From positions 124,001 to 188,000 of the forward strand of contig OMWX01000001.1 of assembly GCA_900314875.1 (NCBI GenBank): 64,000 nt of DNA. The letters are read 5' to 3'. The stretch is from an uncultured Actinomycetes bacterium (GTDB lineage Bacteria; Actinomycetota; Actinomycetes; Actinomycetales; Bifidobacteriaceae). Under the pieces are notes generated by a model that saw only the letters and a program-made list of their open reading frames with translations, made no database searches and was not told where the DNA came from. Both the position numbers and the translations under genes were made by a program. Position 1 is the stretch's first letter. Each line of letters begins with the position of its first letter. This document shows, one piece after another, positions 38,101 through 53,100 of the stretch.

Positions 38101-41100
38101 TGTTGAGGTTTACAGTGAAAGAAGCAGACTCAGATTCAGTACAGCCTGCGCAGGCAAGTCTGAGTTTGACAGATTTGAATTCAACAGGGCTGAATCCGGC
38201 ATCGTCAAATTCTGCACAGCGCAAAAAAATATATGTGATGCTTGCCTCTTATAACGGTTCTAAATACATAGAACAGCAGGTTGACAGCATTCTGAATCAG
38301 GAAAAAGTTGACGTGACAGTCCGAATTTCGGATGACGGATCAACAGACGGAACATTCGAGCTTCTTCAAAAGCGTTACGGCAGTCTGGAAAACGTAATTA
38401 TCACGCAGCGCAAAAAAGGTTTGGGATGTGCGGGAAACTTCATGTCAATGATTTACGAAGCTCCTGAAAATTATGACTATTATGCGTTTTCCGACCAAGA
38501 TGACGTTTGGGATGTATGCAAACTGATTCATGCCGTAGAATATATCCGGGAAGCGGGAAAAACCGGTAAACCGTTAGTCTACTGTTCCAATCGTGACGAG
38601 TGTGATTCCGATTTAAATGTTTTATACAAAAATCTTCCGACGAATAAGTTTCAGTCAGGCAAAGATATAACCGACAAAAAATATTTGCTGACCGGAGGAA
38701 ATCTTTTGGGCGGAAACACGGCTTTATTTAATAGAAAAACGCTTGCTCTTTTGAAAGAAAAGCCTGTTTCGAAGTTTCCGCCGGGAATTTATCATGATTT
38801 TTGGCTGCATATGGTCACGGCTTATTGCGGCGGAATAGTACTTTTTGATTTAAATTACGCAGGAGTAAGAAGACGGCTGACCGGCGATAACACTGCGGGA
38901 GTCAATCGAAAGAAGAAGAAGATCGTTTCGCATATTTTAAGCAGATTGCGATCAAATAAGCCAAGTTCTTATAAAAACATCGCAGAAGAATTTCTTAATG
39001 ATTATGGGAACAGTATTTTGAAAGATGATAAAGAATATCTGCGGCTGTTTCTTCAAGAATCGTTTGCAGATCGCGTTTGTATTGCAAAAATGATTGTCGC
39101 AGTACCGTTTCGAACATGGTATGCGAAGTGCAATGCTATTATTAAAGTTTTATTTGGTCGTTATTAAAAGGAAACACGTTATGCAGACCTTGCTAGTGCT
39201 TGTCGAGCAACATTTTTATACAGACGGGAAACAGTATTGGACTGATGTTCAATGCGACAGCAGATTTTGGGAAAGATACCTGAACATATTCGAAAAAGTT
39301 ATCGTCTGCGCTCGCGTAAGCAATGTTGCTCAGCTTGAGAATAAAGCCGGTCTGCGTCTGTCGAGCAGAGAAAATGTCTCATTCGTCGCGCTTCCCGAGT
39401 TTCGCGGTCCGAAAGGAATGCTGAAATACAGCGGAAAAATAAGAAAAACAGTATATGAAGCCGCAAAGAAGGCAGATAAGATTATCTTTCGCGCTCCCAG
39501 TCCGATTCTTCTCGTTGCTTATAAATCAATTGTCAAATCCGGCAAACCTTTTGCGATCGAGCTGGCGGCCAATCCTGAAACAATGTACTCAAAAGCCTCG
39601 GTAAATCATCCTCTTCAGCCGTTTATTCAGCATGTGAATGTGTCTAAAGTCAAAAAAATGTGCATGGAAGCCAATGGAGTTTCATACGTGACTTCTCGCG
39701 TTTTGCAGCAGCTGTATCCGTGCAGGCATATCGTCGAACCTGATAACAAGTCTTATTTTTCGGGTTCGTATTCGACCGTGTCTCTTACAGATGAGGATTA
39801 TTTTTTCGAAGAAAAGTCTTATTCGTCTGCAAACGAGTTTGCGAACAAAGATTTCAACTTCCTGCATGTAGGTTCCATGACAGGAATGCGAAAAGGACAG
39901 CCCGTATTTTTGGAAACTGTGGCGAAACTGCGCGAAAAAGGTTATAAAATCAAAGCAAGTCTTTGCGGGGATGGGAAAAACAGAGGTGATTTCGAACAGC
40001 AGGCGCAAGATTTAGGACTGAAAAACTGCGTTACTTTTACGGGAATGCTTAACGCTGAGGAAATCAGAAATAAATATCGTCAAAGCGATATTCTGCTTCT
40101 TCCGACGAACGGGGAAGGTTTGCCCAGAGCGGTTATTGAGGCGATGTCCAACGGAGTTTTGTGTTTTTCTTCGCGCGTTGACGGAACTGTTGAACTGCTT
40201 GAAGATGACTGCATTGCATCTTCGAATACGGCGGATGAGTATGTTAAACTTATTGAAAAGTTTTTGCAAAACGCTCAGTCGTTTGAAGATATGCGCAAAA
40301 AGCAGTTTGAAATTTCAAAGAAATACGAATCTTCGATTCTTACTGCGAGCAGAAACGAATTTTATTCCAAGCTTAGAAATTGTGTGAGTTAACAGGTGAA
40401 GAAGCCGTGATTTTTTCAATAGGATCGTTTTTGAGTTTTGCAACGTTATTTAAGAAAAACAGCAAAGTTATAGCGTGTATTTTTCTTTTATATCTGTGGA
40501 TTGTTTTCGGCTTTAACACATATAACGGAGACTATCTGGTTTATGAGCTTCAATATAATCGTCCCGAACTTATGGAAGTGGGAGGAAAATCTTTTCTATA
40601 TAGAAAACTCATAGAGTTTTCTTCTCAACATGGTTTGGATTTTATGCAGTTTCGTGCTGTCATATCGTTAATCGGTCTGCTTTTTATATCATCAGTTGTA
40701 TTTAAATATACTAAATATGCATCTTTCGTATTTTTATGTTATTTCTTAAGCACATTTTTTATTGACGTAACGCAGTTCAGATCTTTTTTTGCGTCTTCTA
40801 TTGTTATTTTTGCTTTTCATTTTATGTTTGAGGAAGGTCGTCCTGCTGTTGTTAAATATGTGCTTTGTTGCTCTGTTGCTTCTCTCATACATCCTTTATG
40901 TGCGGTGTACCTTATTTTTATGCTTTGCAGATATTTTGATTTAGACAAAATTCGTAAAATTGCAGTGTTTGTTCTTTGCTTTTCGTTTGTTTTATATCCT
41001 TTGGGAATAATTAAAAAGATTGCCGTTTTATTTATGGACGAAAGCAAATCTTCTTACTATTTTTCCGGGACATTCCGCACGGGAGGAATAATTGCCTGGT

Positions 41101-44100
41101 TTTTTATAATAGCTGCAATTCTTTTATTTGCATTTTTACGAAATGAATTAAACCGCGCAGATGTCTCGGAGATGAAAGAATCTGATGAAAACAATAAGTC
41201 TGCATTTCAAAAAGAATTTGTTGTTTGTATTGAAAAAATAACGTGGCTTCTTCTGCCTTTGTTGCCTTTGCTTCTGTACGATGTTTCTTCGTGCTTCAGG
41301 ATTTATAGGTGCATGCTTCCGCTTATTTTTACGGCTCTTACGGTTTATTGTTTTGAAATGGATATTCACACAAAAAAAAATCAGAAGAATATGTTTTCTG
41401 TTCTGATATTTTTATATGCGCTTGGAATCGGCTTTGAAATAACTCAAATGCATTCAGTTGAAAATTATCTCATGTCAGCAATACACGATAATTATTTGCT
41501 TGGCGGATGACACAAATAATTTAGGAGAATAATGAACTTTAAAAAACTTCTGGGAAACATGTCGATTGCTTTTTTGGCACAAGGAGTTTCTCTTCTTCTC
41601 AGTGTAGTTCTCTCTTTAGTCGTTCCTAAGGTTCTTAGCGGCAGTCAATTCGGATACTGGCAATTGTTTCTTTTCTATTCGAGTTATTGCGGATTTTTTC
41701 ACTTCGGACTGAATGATGGCGTGTATCTTATACACGGCGGTGAATCTTACAATGAACTCGACAAGAAAAATGTCGGTTCTCAACTTAAACTGGGCATAAT
41801 TTACCAGGCGATTATTTCTTCTTTGATCGTTGCAGCCGCATTTTTCGAAATCGGCGATAAGGATCGTTTGTTTGTTATAGTTTCAACCGCAATATATTTG
41901 TGCATTAATAATGCCGCATTCTTTATAGGGTTTGTCTTCCAAATGACAAACGAAACAAAACTGTTTTCGATCTCAGTTTTGGCGGACAAAATTTTCTTCC
42001 TTTTATCTTTGATCTTTCTGATAATGCTTGGAATAAAAGACTATAAGATATATACGGTTCTGTATATTGTTTCTCGTTCTGTTGCTCTTGCATACTGTTT
42101 TTATCGAGGAAAAGAGATTCTTTTCGCCAAATATTTAGGGTTCAAGAAAACAGTTCCGCTTGTATGGGAAAGCATTCGCGTCGGCTTAAAATTAACCGTT
42201 GCCAATATAGCTAGTCTTCTTATTATCGGAATCATGCGCTTTATGGTTGACAAAGCCTGGGGCATAGAGACATTTGGGCAACTGTCTTTAGCTTTATCTT
42301 TGGAAAACTTTTTCCTGCTGTTTATTCAACAGATCAGTATGGTTCTTTTCCCTGCCTTAAGACAGGCAGATAAAAAAATTCTTAACTCTTTCTTCTCGGT
42401 TTTTGAGTCGCTTCTTACTTTTTTGATGCCGCTGGCTTATATCTTGTATTTTCCGATTGTGTTTACTGTGGGCAAATGGCTTCCAAATTATTCTGATTCC
42501 TTGAAATATTTTGGTCTTCTTCTGCCGATTTGCGTTTTTGATTCGCGAATGAATCTGCTTTGCATAACCTATCTGAAGGTTCTTCGGAAAGAATCGCTTC
42601 TTTTGATTATCAATGTTTGTACCGTTTTGGGAAGCGGATTGGCGTCTGCAATCGGTATTTACTGGTTCAAAAGTATTGAAGTAACAATTGTTCTTGTTGT
42701 TATTGTTACGGTTTTGAGGAGCGTTGTATCGGAGATAATTCTTGCAAAATATATGGGATCAAGTTCGGTAGTGAAATCTCTTTTTTCCGTTTTAATCATT
42801 ACTGCCGTTTTCTATATTTCTCAAATATATGGAAACTTCACTATTTCAATGATTGCAACGGCAATTTCGTATATGATTTTCTTTGCAATAAGCAGAAAGT
42901 CGTTTGTTCTTATCGGCAGCAAGCTTAAAAAATTGAAAAATTGACTGCAGCTGTATCGTTGTGCTGCCTGTTTTTGATTAAAGGTTGTTGCTTGGTCGCA
43001 ACAAGGGGTGTGGTCAGTATGCATATTTCTTTCGGCATTGTTCTGTTTAATCGGATATTAGGTGTCTGAGCGAGAGTATTTCTGCCGTATTTCCTCAGGT
43101 TGAGCATTTGTTTCTCGTGGATAATTGTTCGAAGAATATAGAGGCAGTCAAAGAACTGTTGCGCAGTTTTGAAAGCGAAGCGGGCAAATTTTCCGTTTCT
43201 CTCATCAGAGAACCTCAGAATAGCGGAATTGCGCACGCTTTGAATGTTATCTGCAATAAAGCGATTGAAGCAGGTTTTGAGCAGATTCTCCTGCTTGATC
43301 AGGACAGCGTGAGCACTCCCGGCATGGTTGAGACTCTGGCGCAGCACGCCTCAGACAGAGTCGGAATGATTGCCCCTATGATTCTGGACAGAAACAAACA
43401 TGACATCAAAAATGTGAAAAAATATTTGAACAGTAAGGTCTTCAAAGTCAAATCCGGAACGCACGGAGACGTGATTACATCCGAAACTCTGGTGAATTTG
43501 AAAGCTTGCGCGTTTATCGGCGGTTTTGATGATTCATTTTTTATCGATTATGTAGATTACGATTTCAACAAGCGTCTGCTTTTGGAAGGATATGACATAA
43601 TTCGCACAGACGAAACCGCTTTAATACATGAATGCGGAAAAGCAGAAAAAACATGGCTTTTCCTGCCATTCAGGGACGAAAACGGGAAGCGTAAATTCAA
43701 AAGATTCTATTCTTTCGGACACTCGCCTTTCCGCTGTTATTACAAGGTCAGAAACAGGATTTTGTATACGAAAAAATATGCTCCCATAGGAGCAATAGAA
43801 GGCAAAGAAGGCGAAAAACAAATACCATTCATCGTAATATGCACCCTGCTCTGCGAAAAAAATAAACGAGAAAAGCTGAAAGAATTCAGACGCGGAATAA
43901 AAGACGGCAAAGCGCAGCGAGTCAAGCCTTATAAAATAAAACGTCTTCCAAAACCCGCTCCCTGATGTGTACCCCTTTTTCCTGGACTTTCGGGGAAGAG
44001 GCGTTTTTATGCGTTATTTTTATGCGTTCTTTTTATGAGTTTAAGAAAAAGCGTGTTCGCGCGTACCTGGCGGGCAAGGTCTGCGGAGGTTCCCGCGGGA

Positions 44101-47100
44101 GTTGACAGAAGAAATTTTTCTTGTCAGACGCGAAGCCGGGTTTGAGTTTCTAGGCTGCGCGGCATGAGAGCTTTGAAACCCGCGTCGAAACGTGCAGAAT
44201 CGGAATGCTCCCGCTTCTGCCGGTTCCGTACGCGTAAATTTCCTGTTTTTCACTTTGAAATATTCCTTCCCGAATAAAACATAATTTCACGTTCCGGAAA
44301 GGTGTCCGCTTTACGGGATGCGCATCACAACAATCCTTTCTCAACCCGGTATTGATATTTCGAATCCCAATGTTCGAATGCCCGTGAGTTCTTTGATCTA
44401 ATGATGTAATGCTGTATGATGTTCGCTTGGAGAGATTTTTAATTGTAAGGTGTAGATTTTGACTCAATCTGTAAGTGTTGCTATTCCTACTCTTAATGCT
44501 GCCGGCAGAATAGGCGCTTTGCTTGAAAAACTGGAAAAACAGACTGTCAGTCCCTTGGAAATACTCGTGATTGATTCTTCTTCTGAGGACGGCACGGCAG
44601 ATGAAGTGAAGAAGTTTCCTGACGTAAAACTTAAAGTAATTGACAGGAAAAACTTTAATCACGGTCTTACTCGCCATGATGCTCTTATGGAAGCGTCAGG
44701 TGATTTGGTGTGCTTTTTGACAGACGATGCTGTGCCTGCAAACGAGAATTTCATTGCCAATCTGATTAAACCCTTGGAAGACGAACAAGTCGGCATGTCA
44801 TACGGAAGACAGCTTCCCCGTCATGATGCCAGATTGTTTGAACGCATTGTTCGCGAAAAAAGCTACAGCAAAGAATCCAACGTCAGAAGCAAAGAAGACA
44901 TTCCAAAATACGGCATTAAGACTTTTAATGCTACTGATGTCTGCTCGTGTTACAGGCGTTCTGCTTACTTGGAATGCGGCGGTTTCGGCAAAGTAAATAC
45001 CAATGAAGACATGCTTATGGCTGCGAAACTTATCTACGGCGGCTATAAAGTGGCTTACGTGGCCGACGCTGAAGTGATTCACTCGCACAATTTCACTTTC
45101 AAACAGCAGTACAAACGCAACAAGCAAATCGGATATTTCCTGGAAAAGCATGCCGAAGAGCTCGGAAATCTGAGCGAAATCGGAGAAGGAAAAAAGCTTG
45201 TGCTGTCTGTTTTGAAAGAATTGTGCAAAACAGGTCATATGATAGAAGTCGGCAATTTTTGTATAGACTGCTGTGCGCGGTTCGCCGGAAACCGTGCCGG
45301 ACGGAAGAAAGTTCGCAATGAATAATGTAATGAAACTGCAAACGGCAGATGCGATGAAAACGTGATTTTATTGTTAATGACTTCGGTTATGCGGACGGCG
45401 GCGTTTCTTCCGTGGCGATTTGCACGCTTGTTGAATTGGCGCGCAAAGGCTTGAATGCAACTTTTTTTTTTTTTTTTTTTTCTTTTTCGGATGTTTTTGA
45501 GGGAGCTATGTCGTGTGTTAAATTAATAAGTGAGAGAAAAAGCCGGGTGTCTGTAAAGCGGCAGATCTGTCGTATTTATATTTGTGTGTGTTTTCATATA
45601 TGCCGACACCGGGCGAAATAAGAGAGATTTTACGGAGTTTCGGCAATTGCGATCGCGGTTCAAGCTTCGGGATTGCTGTATATTCCGTGTTTCATAAGGG
45701 AAGACGGTTTTTCGGATTATGTTACAGGTGACTATGCGGGAAGCACATACCGATATGACGATGAGAAAGACTGAAGGGCACAGCAATAAGAAACCTTTTT
45801 CATATAGATTTTTCAAAAGGGTTTTGGATTTGGCTGTAAGCGTGCCTGCCGTTATTTTGGGATTTATTCCCGGTTTGATATTGTCGATTTTCATTTTTTT
45901 CGACACAAAAGGCTCGCCGATTTATTCGCAGATTCGCGTCGGCAAAAACGGCAAGCCGTTCCGCATATATAAATTCCGAACAATGGTTAAAGACTCGGAC
46001 AATGTAGAAAAATATTTCACGCCCGAACAGCTTGCGATATGGAAAAAAGAGCGCAAAGTACGCAACGATCCGCGAATCACAAAGCTCGGTCGAATTTTGC
46101 GAGAGCTTTCGGTTGACGAGCTTCCTCAGTTTATTAACGTTTTGTTCGGTCAAATTTCGATTGTCGGACCGCGAGTGATTACTTTTGACGAGTTGGAGCA
46201 TTTCGGCAAATACAAGAACGCGCTTCTCAGCGTTCCTCCGGGGATTACCGGCGAATGGCAAACCGGTCCGCGCAATACGGCGACATTCGAAAACGGTTTG
46301 CGACAGGAAACCGAACTGCTTTACGTAAAACACGCTTCACTTAAAGAAGATATTAAAATATTCTTTAGGACGTTTGCTTCCGTGTTTAAAAGAACCGGAA
46401 AATAAGTTAAAAGTTCTAAAACCTGAAATCGGAGTCGGACAATGACAAGCAAGAGCAGAACAGCAGTCGTATACGGCGGCAGCAGCAATGAGCGCGAGGT
46501 TTCTCTGCATTCCGGAGAGGCAGTCGCTTTGGCTTTGAAGTCAAAAGGATACGATGTTGTTTTGCTGGACTTTGCAGACGCTGATTTTATAAACAAGATA
46601 ACAGAATTAAAGCCTGAAGCCGCTTTCTTGGCTCTGCACGGCGCGGGCGGCGAAGACGGAATTGTGCAGGGACTGCTTGAATACCTTCGTATTCCTTACA
46701 CGGGTTCGGGAGTCATGTCTTCCGCGCTTTCTATGAATAAGGATTCTTCTAAGCGGTTTTATGCCGAAGCCGGATTGTCTGTTCCCGAATCTGCGCTTGT
46801 CACGAGTGCGAATTCGGATGATTTTGAAAGTATTTTCGAGTCTTTCGGCGGCTCTGTCGTTGTAAAGGCCGTAGATGAAGGCTCTGCAAGAGATGTCTAT
46901 ATTTGCGATAATTTGCCTGATTTTATGCAGGCCGCAAGTAAGCTTGCACAGAAAAGTGCTCCGTTCTTGATTGAAAAATTCGTGTCGGGACGAGAAGTAA
47001 CCGTCGGAGTGCTTGACGACGGAGAAAATATTACTGCTTTGCCTGTTATTGAAATTATTCCGAAAAACAAGTTTTATGACTACGAATCAAAATACGATCA

Positions 47101-50100
47101 GGGCGGAGCAGTTCATGTCTGCCCGGCTCAGCTTCCTGACGAGGTAACGAAAAAGTGCCTTGACCATGCTGTTGCGGCGCATAAAGCATTGGGATGCGAC
47201 GGTGTTTCGCGGACGGATTTCATCATCGATTCCGACGGCGAGCCTTGGATTTTAGAGACAAACACGCTGCCGGGAATGACATCGACGTCGCTTTTGCCGG
47301 ACGCTGCAAAGGCTGTCGGAATGTCATTCGCGGATTTATGCGAAATGATTCTTAAAACCGCTTCGCTGAAATCGAATTTATAAAAAAGAGAAATGCAGGC
47401 GAATTTGCAGACGAATTTGTTAAAGGCGGGATAATGTACGATTTTCTTATTGTCGGCGCGGGGCTTACCGGCACGGTTTTGGCTCGAGAACTTACGGATG
47501 CGGGCAAAAAATGTCTTGTTATCGACCGCAGAGACCATATTGCCGGCAACTGTTATACGCAGAATATCAGCGGAATAAACGTTCACAAATACGGAGCGCA
47601 TATTTTCCATACCGATGACGAGCAAGTCTGGAATTATGTCGGCAGATTCGCAAAATTCAATAATTACATAAATTCGCCGATTGCGATTTTTCATGACGAA
47701 ATCTACAATCTGCCCTTTAACATGAACACTTTCGCGAAAATGTGGAATGTTGCGACTCCCGCGCAGGCTCGCGAAATAATCGAAAAGCAGAAAGCTGAAG
47801 CCGCAATCGACGGCGAGCCGAAAAACTTGGAAGAACAGGCTCTGTCCCTCGTCGGAAAAGACATTTTCGAAAAGCTGATCAAAGAATATACCGAAAAACA
47901 GTGGGGGCGCGACTGCAAAGAGCTGCCGGCCGACATTATCAAGCGTCTTCCCGTGCGCTACACATACGACAACAACTACTTCAACCATCGGTTCCAGGGA
48001 ATCCCCGAAGGCGGATACACCGCGATGGTCGAAAAAATGCTTGACGGAATCGAAGTCAAAACCGGCGTATCGTTTTCGCAAGTCGATTTAAGCGGCTTCA
48101 AGCATGTTATTTACACCGGCCCTGTAGACGAATATTTTGATTTTCGTTTAGGACAGCTCGAGTGGCGTTCCGTGCGGTTCGAAACCGAGCTTTTGGAAGG
48201 CGAGCCGAATTGGCAGGGCAATGCGGTCGTAAACTACACGAGTCACGACGTGCCGTATACGAGAATCATCGAACACAAGCATTTTGAGTTCGGCAAAGAT
48301 TCGAACGGCAACGAACTGCCCGACACGGTGATAAGCCGCGAATATTCGGCCGCCTGGAAGCCTGGCGACGAGCCGTACTATCCTGTCAACGACGAGAAGA
48401 ACAATGCGTTTTATGCCGAATATGCGAAACTTGCCGAATCTGAGGAAAAAGTCACTTTTGCAGGCCGCCTGGGAACGTACAAATATTACGACATGGCTCC
48501 CTGCATAAGAGCAGCCTTGGATTTGGCTGAAAAGCTTTTGCAAAAGCAAGAGCAAAAGTAGAGTAATATTGCAAATATTGCCGAAAAAGAACAATTTGGC
48601 GACCTGAGAAAAAGAGAAGGGAAAATCATGACAAACATCGCCGTTGCGGGAACCGGATACGTAGGATTGTCTCTGGCAGTTCTTCTGTCGCAGAATAATC
48701 ATGTTTTCGCAGTCGATGTGGTCGAAAGCAAGATTGAGCTTCTTAAACAGCATAAAAGTCCTATTGCAGATCGCGAAATCGAAGATTTTCTTGCCAATCG
48801 CAAACTTGACCTCGAACCGACCGTTGACGGCGCGGAAGCCTATCGCAAGGCGGACATGGTCGTGATTGCGACTCCGACGAACTATGATTCCGAGAAGAAC
48901 TTTTTTGACACGAAATATGTCGAGCAGGTTATCGAGCTTGTTCTTCAGGTGAACCCGAATGCAGTTATGGTAATAAAGTCCACGGTTCCGGTCGGTTACA
49001 CCAAGAGCATTTGCGAACGCTATCCTCAGGGCAGATTCATTTTCAGTCCGGAATTTTTGCGCGAGGGAAGAGCTTTGTACGACAATCTGCATCCCAGCCG
49101 CATAATCGCGGGCGTTCCTTCTGAGTCGCCGTTCGCGTCCGAGCTTGAAACTGCGGCAAAACAGTTTGTGCAGCTGCTTAAAGAAGGCGCAGAAGATGCT
49201 GAGGTGCCGACTTTGATTATGCGCGCGACGGAAGCTGAAGCGGTTAAGCTGTTTTCGAATACTTACCTGGCTTTGCGCGTAGCGTATTTCAACGAGCTTG
49301 ACACTTATGCGGATGTTCGCGGACTTGACGCTTCACAGATAATTGAGGGCGTGGGATATGATCCTCGCATCGGTTCTCACTACAATAATCCGTCATTCGG
49401 ATACGGCGGATACTGTCTGCCGAAAGACACGAAACAGCTTTTGGCAAACTATCGGGATGTGCCGCAAAATCTTATCGAGGCAATCGTTGAATCCAACAGA
49501 ACGCGCAAGGATCATATTGCCGAACAGGTTATAGACAAAGTTTGGGAGCTTGTCTACAGCGGAGTCAAGAAGCCGGTTGTCGGCATTTACCGTCTCACCA
49601 TGAAATCAGGATCCGACAACTTCCGCGCAAGCTCGATTCAGGGAATTATGAAGCGCGTCAAGGCAAAAGGAATCCCCGTTATTGTTTTTGAGCCGACGCT
49701 TGACGAAGCCGAGTTCTACGGTTCGAAGGTTTATCACGATATCGATCAGTTTAAGAAAGACGCGGACTTGATAGTCGGCAACCGTTGGAACGCCGAGCTT
49801 TCCGACGTGTCGGACAAAGTATACACTCGCGACCTGTTTAAGCGGGATTAGGGGTAATACCGGCTGTACAGCCGTTCTGTTGAGAATTCTTTATGAATAT
49901 TATCCCAGTTTATTCGTTCGGCTCTTCTATTCCAGTTTTCTTTTGCTTCTTCAAAAGTTGGATAATGCAGAAAAATTATTTCTGCGTCGTCTGGAAGTCC
50001 TGCAGGAACATGGTGTTGTTTCTTTTTTATGAGAATATTCTTGAATTTTGAATCATAAAAAGGTGTGATGTGTACCCCTTTTCCCGGATTTTCGGGGAAA

Positions 50101-53100
50101 GGGGTACACATCAGTGTTGTGGTATTGTTTTCCAAAAAATTTCCTCGCATCCCCTTGCAAAAATGAAGTTGAGTGAGGTAGACTCAGGTTTAAGAGAAAA
50201 GTGCTGTCGGAACCTGAGCACTTGTTAAGGCCCGACGTGCCGCCGCGAAAACCAGACAGAATCACGGCGGAAGCGGGCAAAGAAGAAAGGAAAAAGTATG
50301 GGACGCGCAGTCGGTATTGATTTGGGAACAACCAATTCCTGTATCGCAGCCTTGGAGGGCGGCGAGCCTACCGTTATCGTTAATGCCGAGGGTTCGAGGA
50401 CGACTCCGTCGGTTGTCGCATTCAGCAAGTCCGGAGAAATTCTTGTAGGAGAAGTTGCAAAGCGCCAGGCAGTCACCAACGTTGACCGCACAATCAGCTC
50501 TGTCAAGCGTCACATGGGAACCGACTGGACAATCGAAATCGATGACAAGAAGTGGACTCCCCAGGAGATTTCCGCGCAGATTCTCATGAAGCTCAAGCGC
50601 GACGCCGAAAACTACCTCGGCGAGCCTGTTACGGATGCTGTTATCACCTGCCCTGCATACTTCAATGACGCTCAGCGTCAGGCGACAAAAGACGCCGGAA
50701 CAATCGCCGGACTCAACGTTCTTCGCATTATCAACGAGCCTACCGCAGCAGCTTTGGCTTACGGTCTTGAAAAAGGCAAGGAAGACGAGCGAATCCTCGT
50801 ATTCGATTTGGGAGGCGGCACATTCGATGTTTCCCTGCTTGAAATCGGCAAGGATGAGGACGACTTCTCCACAATCCAGGTTCAGGCCACAAACGGCGAC
50901 AACAGTCTCGGCGGCGACGACTGGGATCAGAAGATAATCGACTGGCTTGTCTCCGAAGTTAAGAGCAAGTACGGCGTAGACCTCGCCAAAGACAAGATTG
51001 CTCTCCAGCGTCTCAAGGAAGCTTCCGAGCAGGCGAAGAAAGAGCTTTCTCAGGCTTCCAGCACAAGCATTTCAATGCAGTATCTTGCAATGACTCCCGA
51101 CGGAACTCCGGTTCACTTGGACGAGACGCTTACCCGCGCCCGCTTCGAGGAACTTACTTCTGACCTGCTCGGCCGTTGCCGCACTCCGTTTAACAGCGTT
51201 CTTTCCGACGCTGGAGTAAGCGTTGCCGAAATCGATCACGTCGTTCTCGTCGGAGGATCGACCAGAATGCCCGCAGTTCAGGGACTCGTGCGCGAGCTGA
51301 CCGGCGGCAAAGAAGCGAACAAGACCGTTAATCCGGATGAGGTTGTCGCAATCGGAGCAGCCGTGCAGTCCGGCGTTATTAAGGGCGACCGCAAAGACGT
51401 TTTGCTTATTGACGTAACCCCGCTTTCCTTGGGAATCGAAACCAAGGGCGGAATCATGACTAAGCTCATCGACCGCAACACTGCAATCCCGACCAAGCGC
51501 AGCGAAGTCTTCTCCACAGCGGAAGACAACCAGCCTTCCGTTCTTATCCAGGTTTACCAGGGAGAGCGCGAATTTGCCCGTGACAACAAGCCGCTTGGAA
51601 CATTCGAACTGACCGGAATTGCCCCTGCTCCGCGCGGAATCCCTCAGATTGAGGTTACATTCAATATCGACGCGAACGGTATCGTGCATGTTTCTGCAAA
51701 GGACAAGGGAACAGGCAAAGAGCAGTCTATGACCATTACCGGCGGATCCAGCTTGCCTAAAGAAGAAATAGACCGTATGGTTAAGGAAGCAGAGTCTCAC
51801 GCGGCTGATGACAAGAAGCGCCGCGACGAGGCTGAAATCAGAAACCAGGCAGAAGGATTTGCGTACCAGATTGAAAAGCTTGTGAACGACAATAAAGACA
51901 AGCTTGAAGATTCTGTCGCAACCGAGGTGACTGAAAAGGTTGAAGCACTTAAAGAAGCTCTGAAAGGCGACGATATTGAGAAGATTAAGTCGGCTCAGGG
52001 TGATTTGACTTCATCTGCTCAGAAAATCGGCGAAGCTCTCTACTCTCAGCAGAATGCTCAGGACGCTGCAGGCGCTGCTGGTTCCGCCGCTTCTGCAGGA
52101 GCGGATGATGATGTCGTTGACGCGCAGGTTGTCGACGAAGAAAAGGACAAGAAAGAGGATAAGTAATGTCGGACTTCAGCAAGGACGATTACTTGGCTGA
52201 TATGGACGATGTCGAGTCTCTCGGCGCAAAAGATTCGGAAAACGAAATCGATAAACCGTCTTCCGGTTCTCTTGCCAGCAGCATTTACAGCAGCATTATG
52301 AAAGAGTCTAAAGTCAAATCGGCTTCTGAAGCGAAAAAGAAGAACTCTGAAAAGAGCAATTCCAAAAAGCGTAAGAAGAAATTTGGCGGTGACGACTCTC
52401 AGTTGACTGACGATGCAAAAACAGCACAGAAGGAAGAGAATGAAGACGGTTCTCTGACTCCTTTAGGCAAAGCCAAGGCTGAAGCTGCCGAATACCTTGA
52501 AGCGCTGCAGCGCGAAAGAGCGGAGTTTATTAATTTCCGCAATCGCGCCAGAAAAGAGCAGGACAGGTTTCGCGAATACGGTGTTGCCGACGTGCTTACC
52601 GCGCTTCTGCCGGCCTTGGACGATATCGATCGGGCAAGGGAACATGAAGATGCAGATTCCTCTCTTGTTGCCGTAGGTTCGAAGATCGATAAAGTATTCG
52701 CCAAGTTTGAAGTGGAAAAATTCGGAGCAAAAGGCGACGAATTCGATCCGTCCAGATATGAGGCCGTCCTTCAGAAAACCGACGAAAATGTTGAAAAACC
52801 TGTTGTGGATACTGTAGTTGAAGCCGGGTACTGCATGGGAGAACGCGTTATTCGCGCGGCAAGGGTCGTAGTGGCCGTGCCTGCGGAAGACTGATTCTCT
52901 TCAGAAGAGCTTGAAAACCTCGCTGAAAATGCTCTAATGCACCGGCGGGGTTTTTCTTTTTCGTGCATAATTGAAACTAGAGAGAATCTTTAGGGTTCGC
53001 CTCAGAGTTTTGCTTGAGGACTGCGCGGGATGTGCGGCCGGCGAAAACGGGCGGAGCGGACTTGCGGGAAAGAAGTAGATTATGGCTGACAATGAATGGC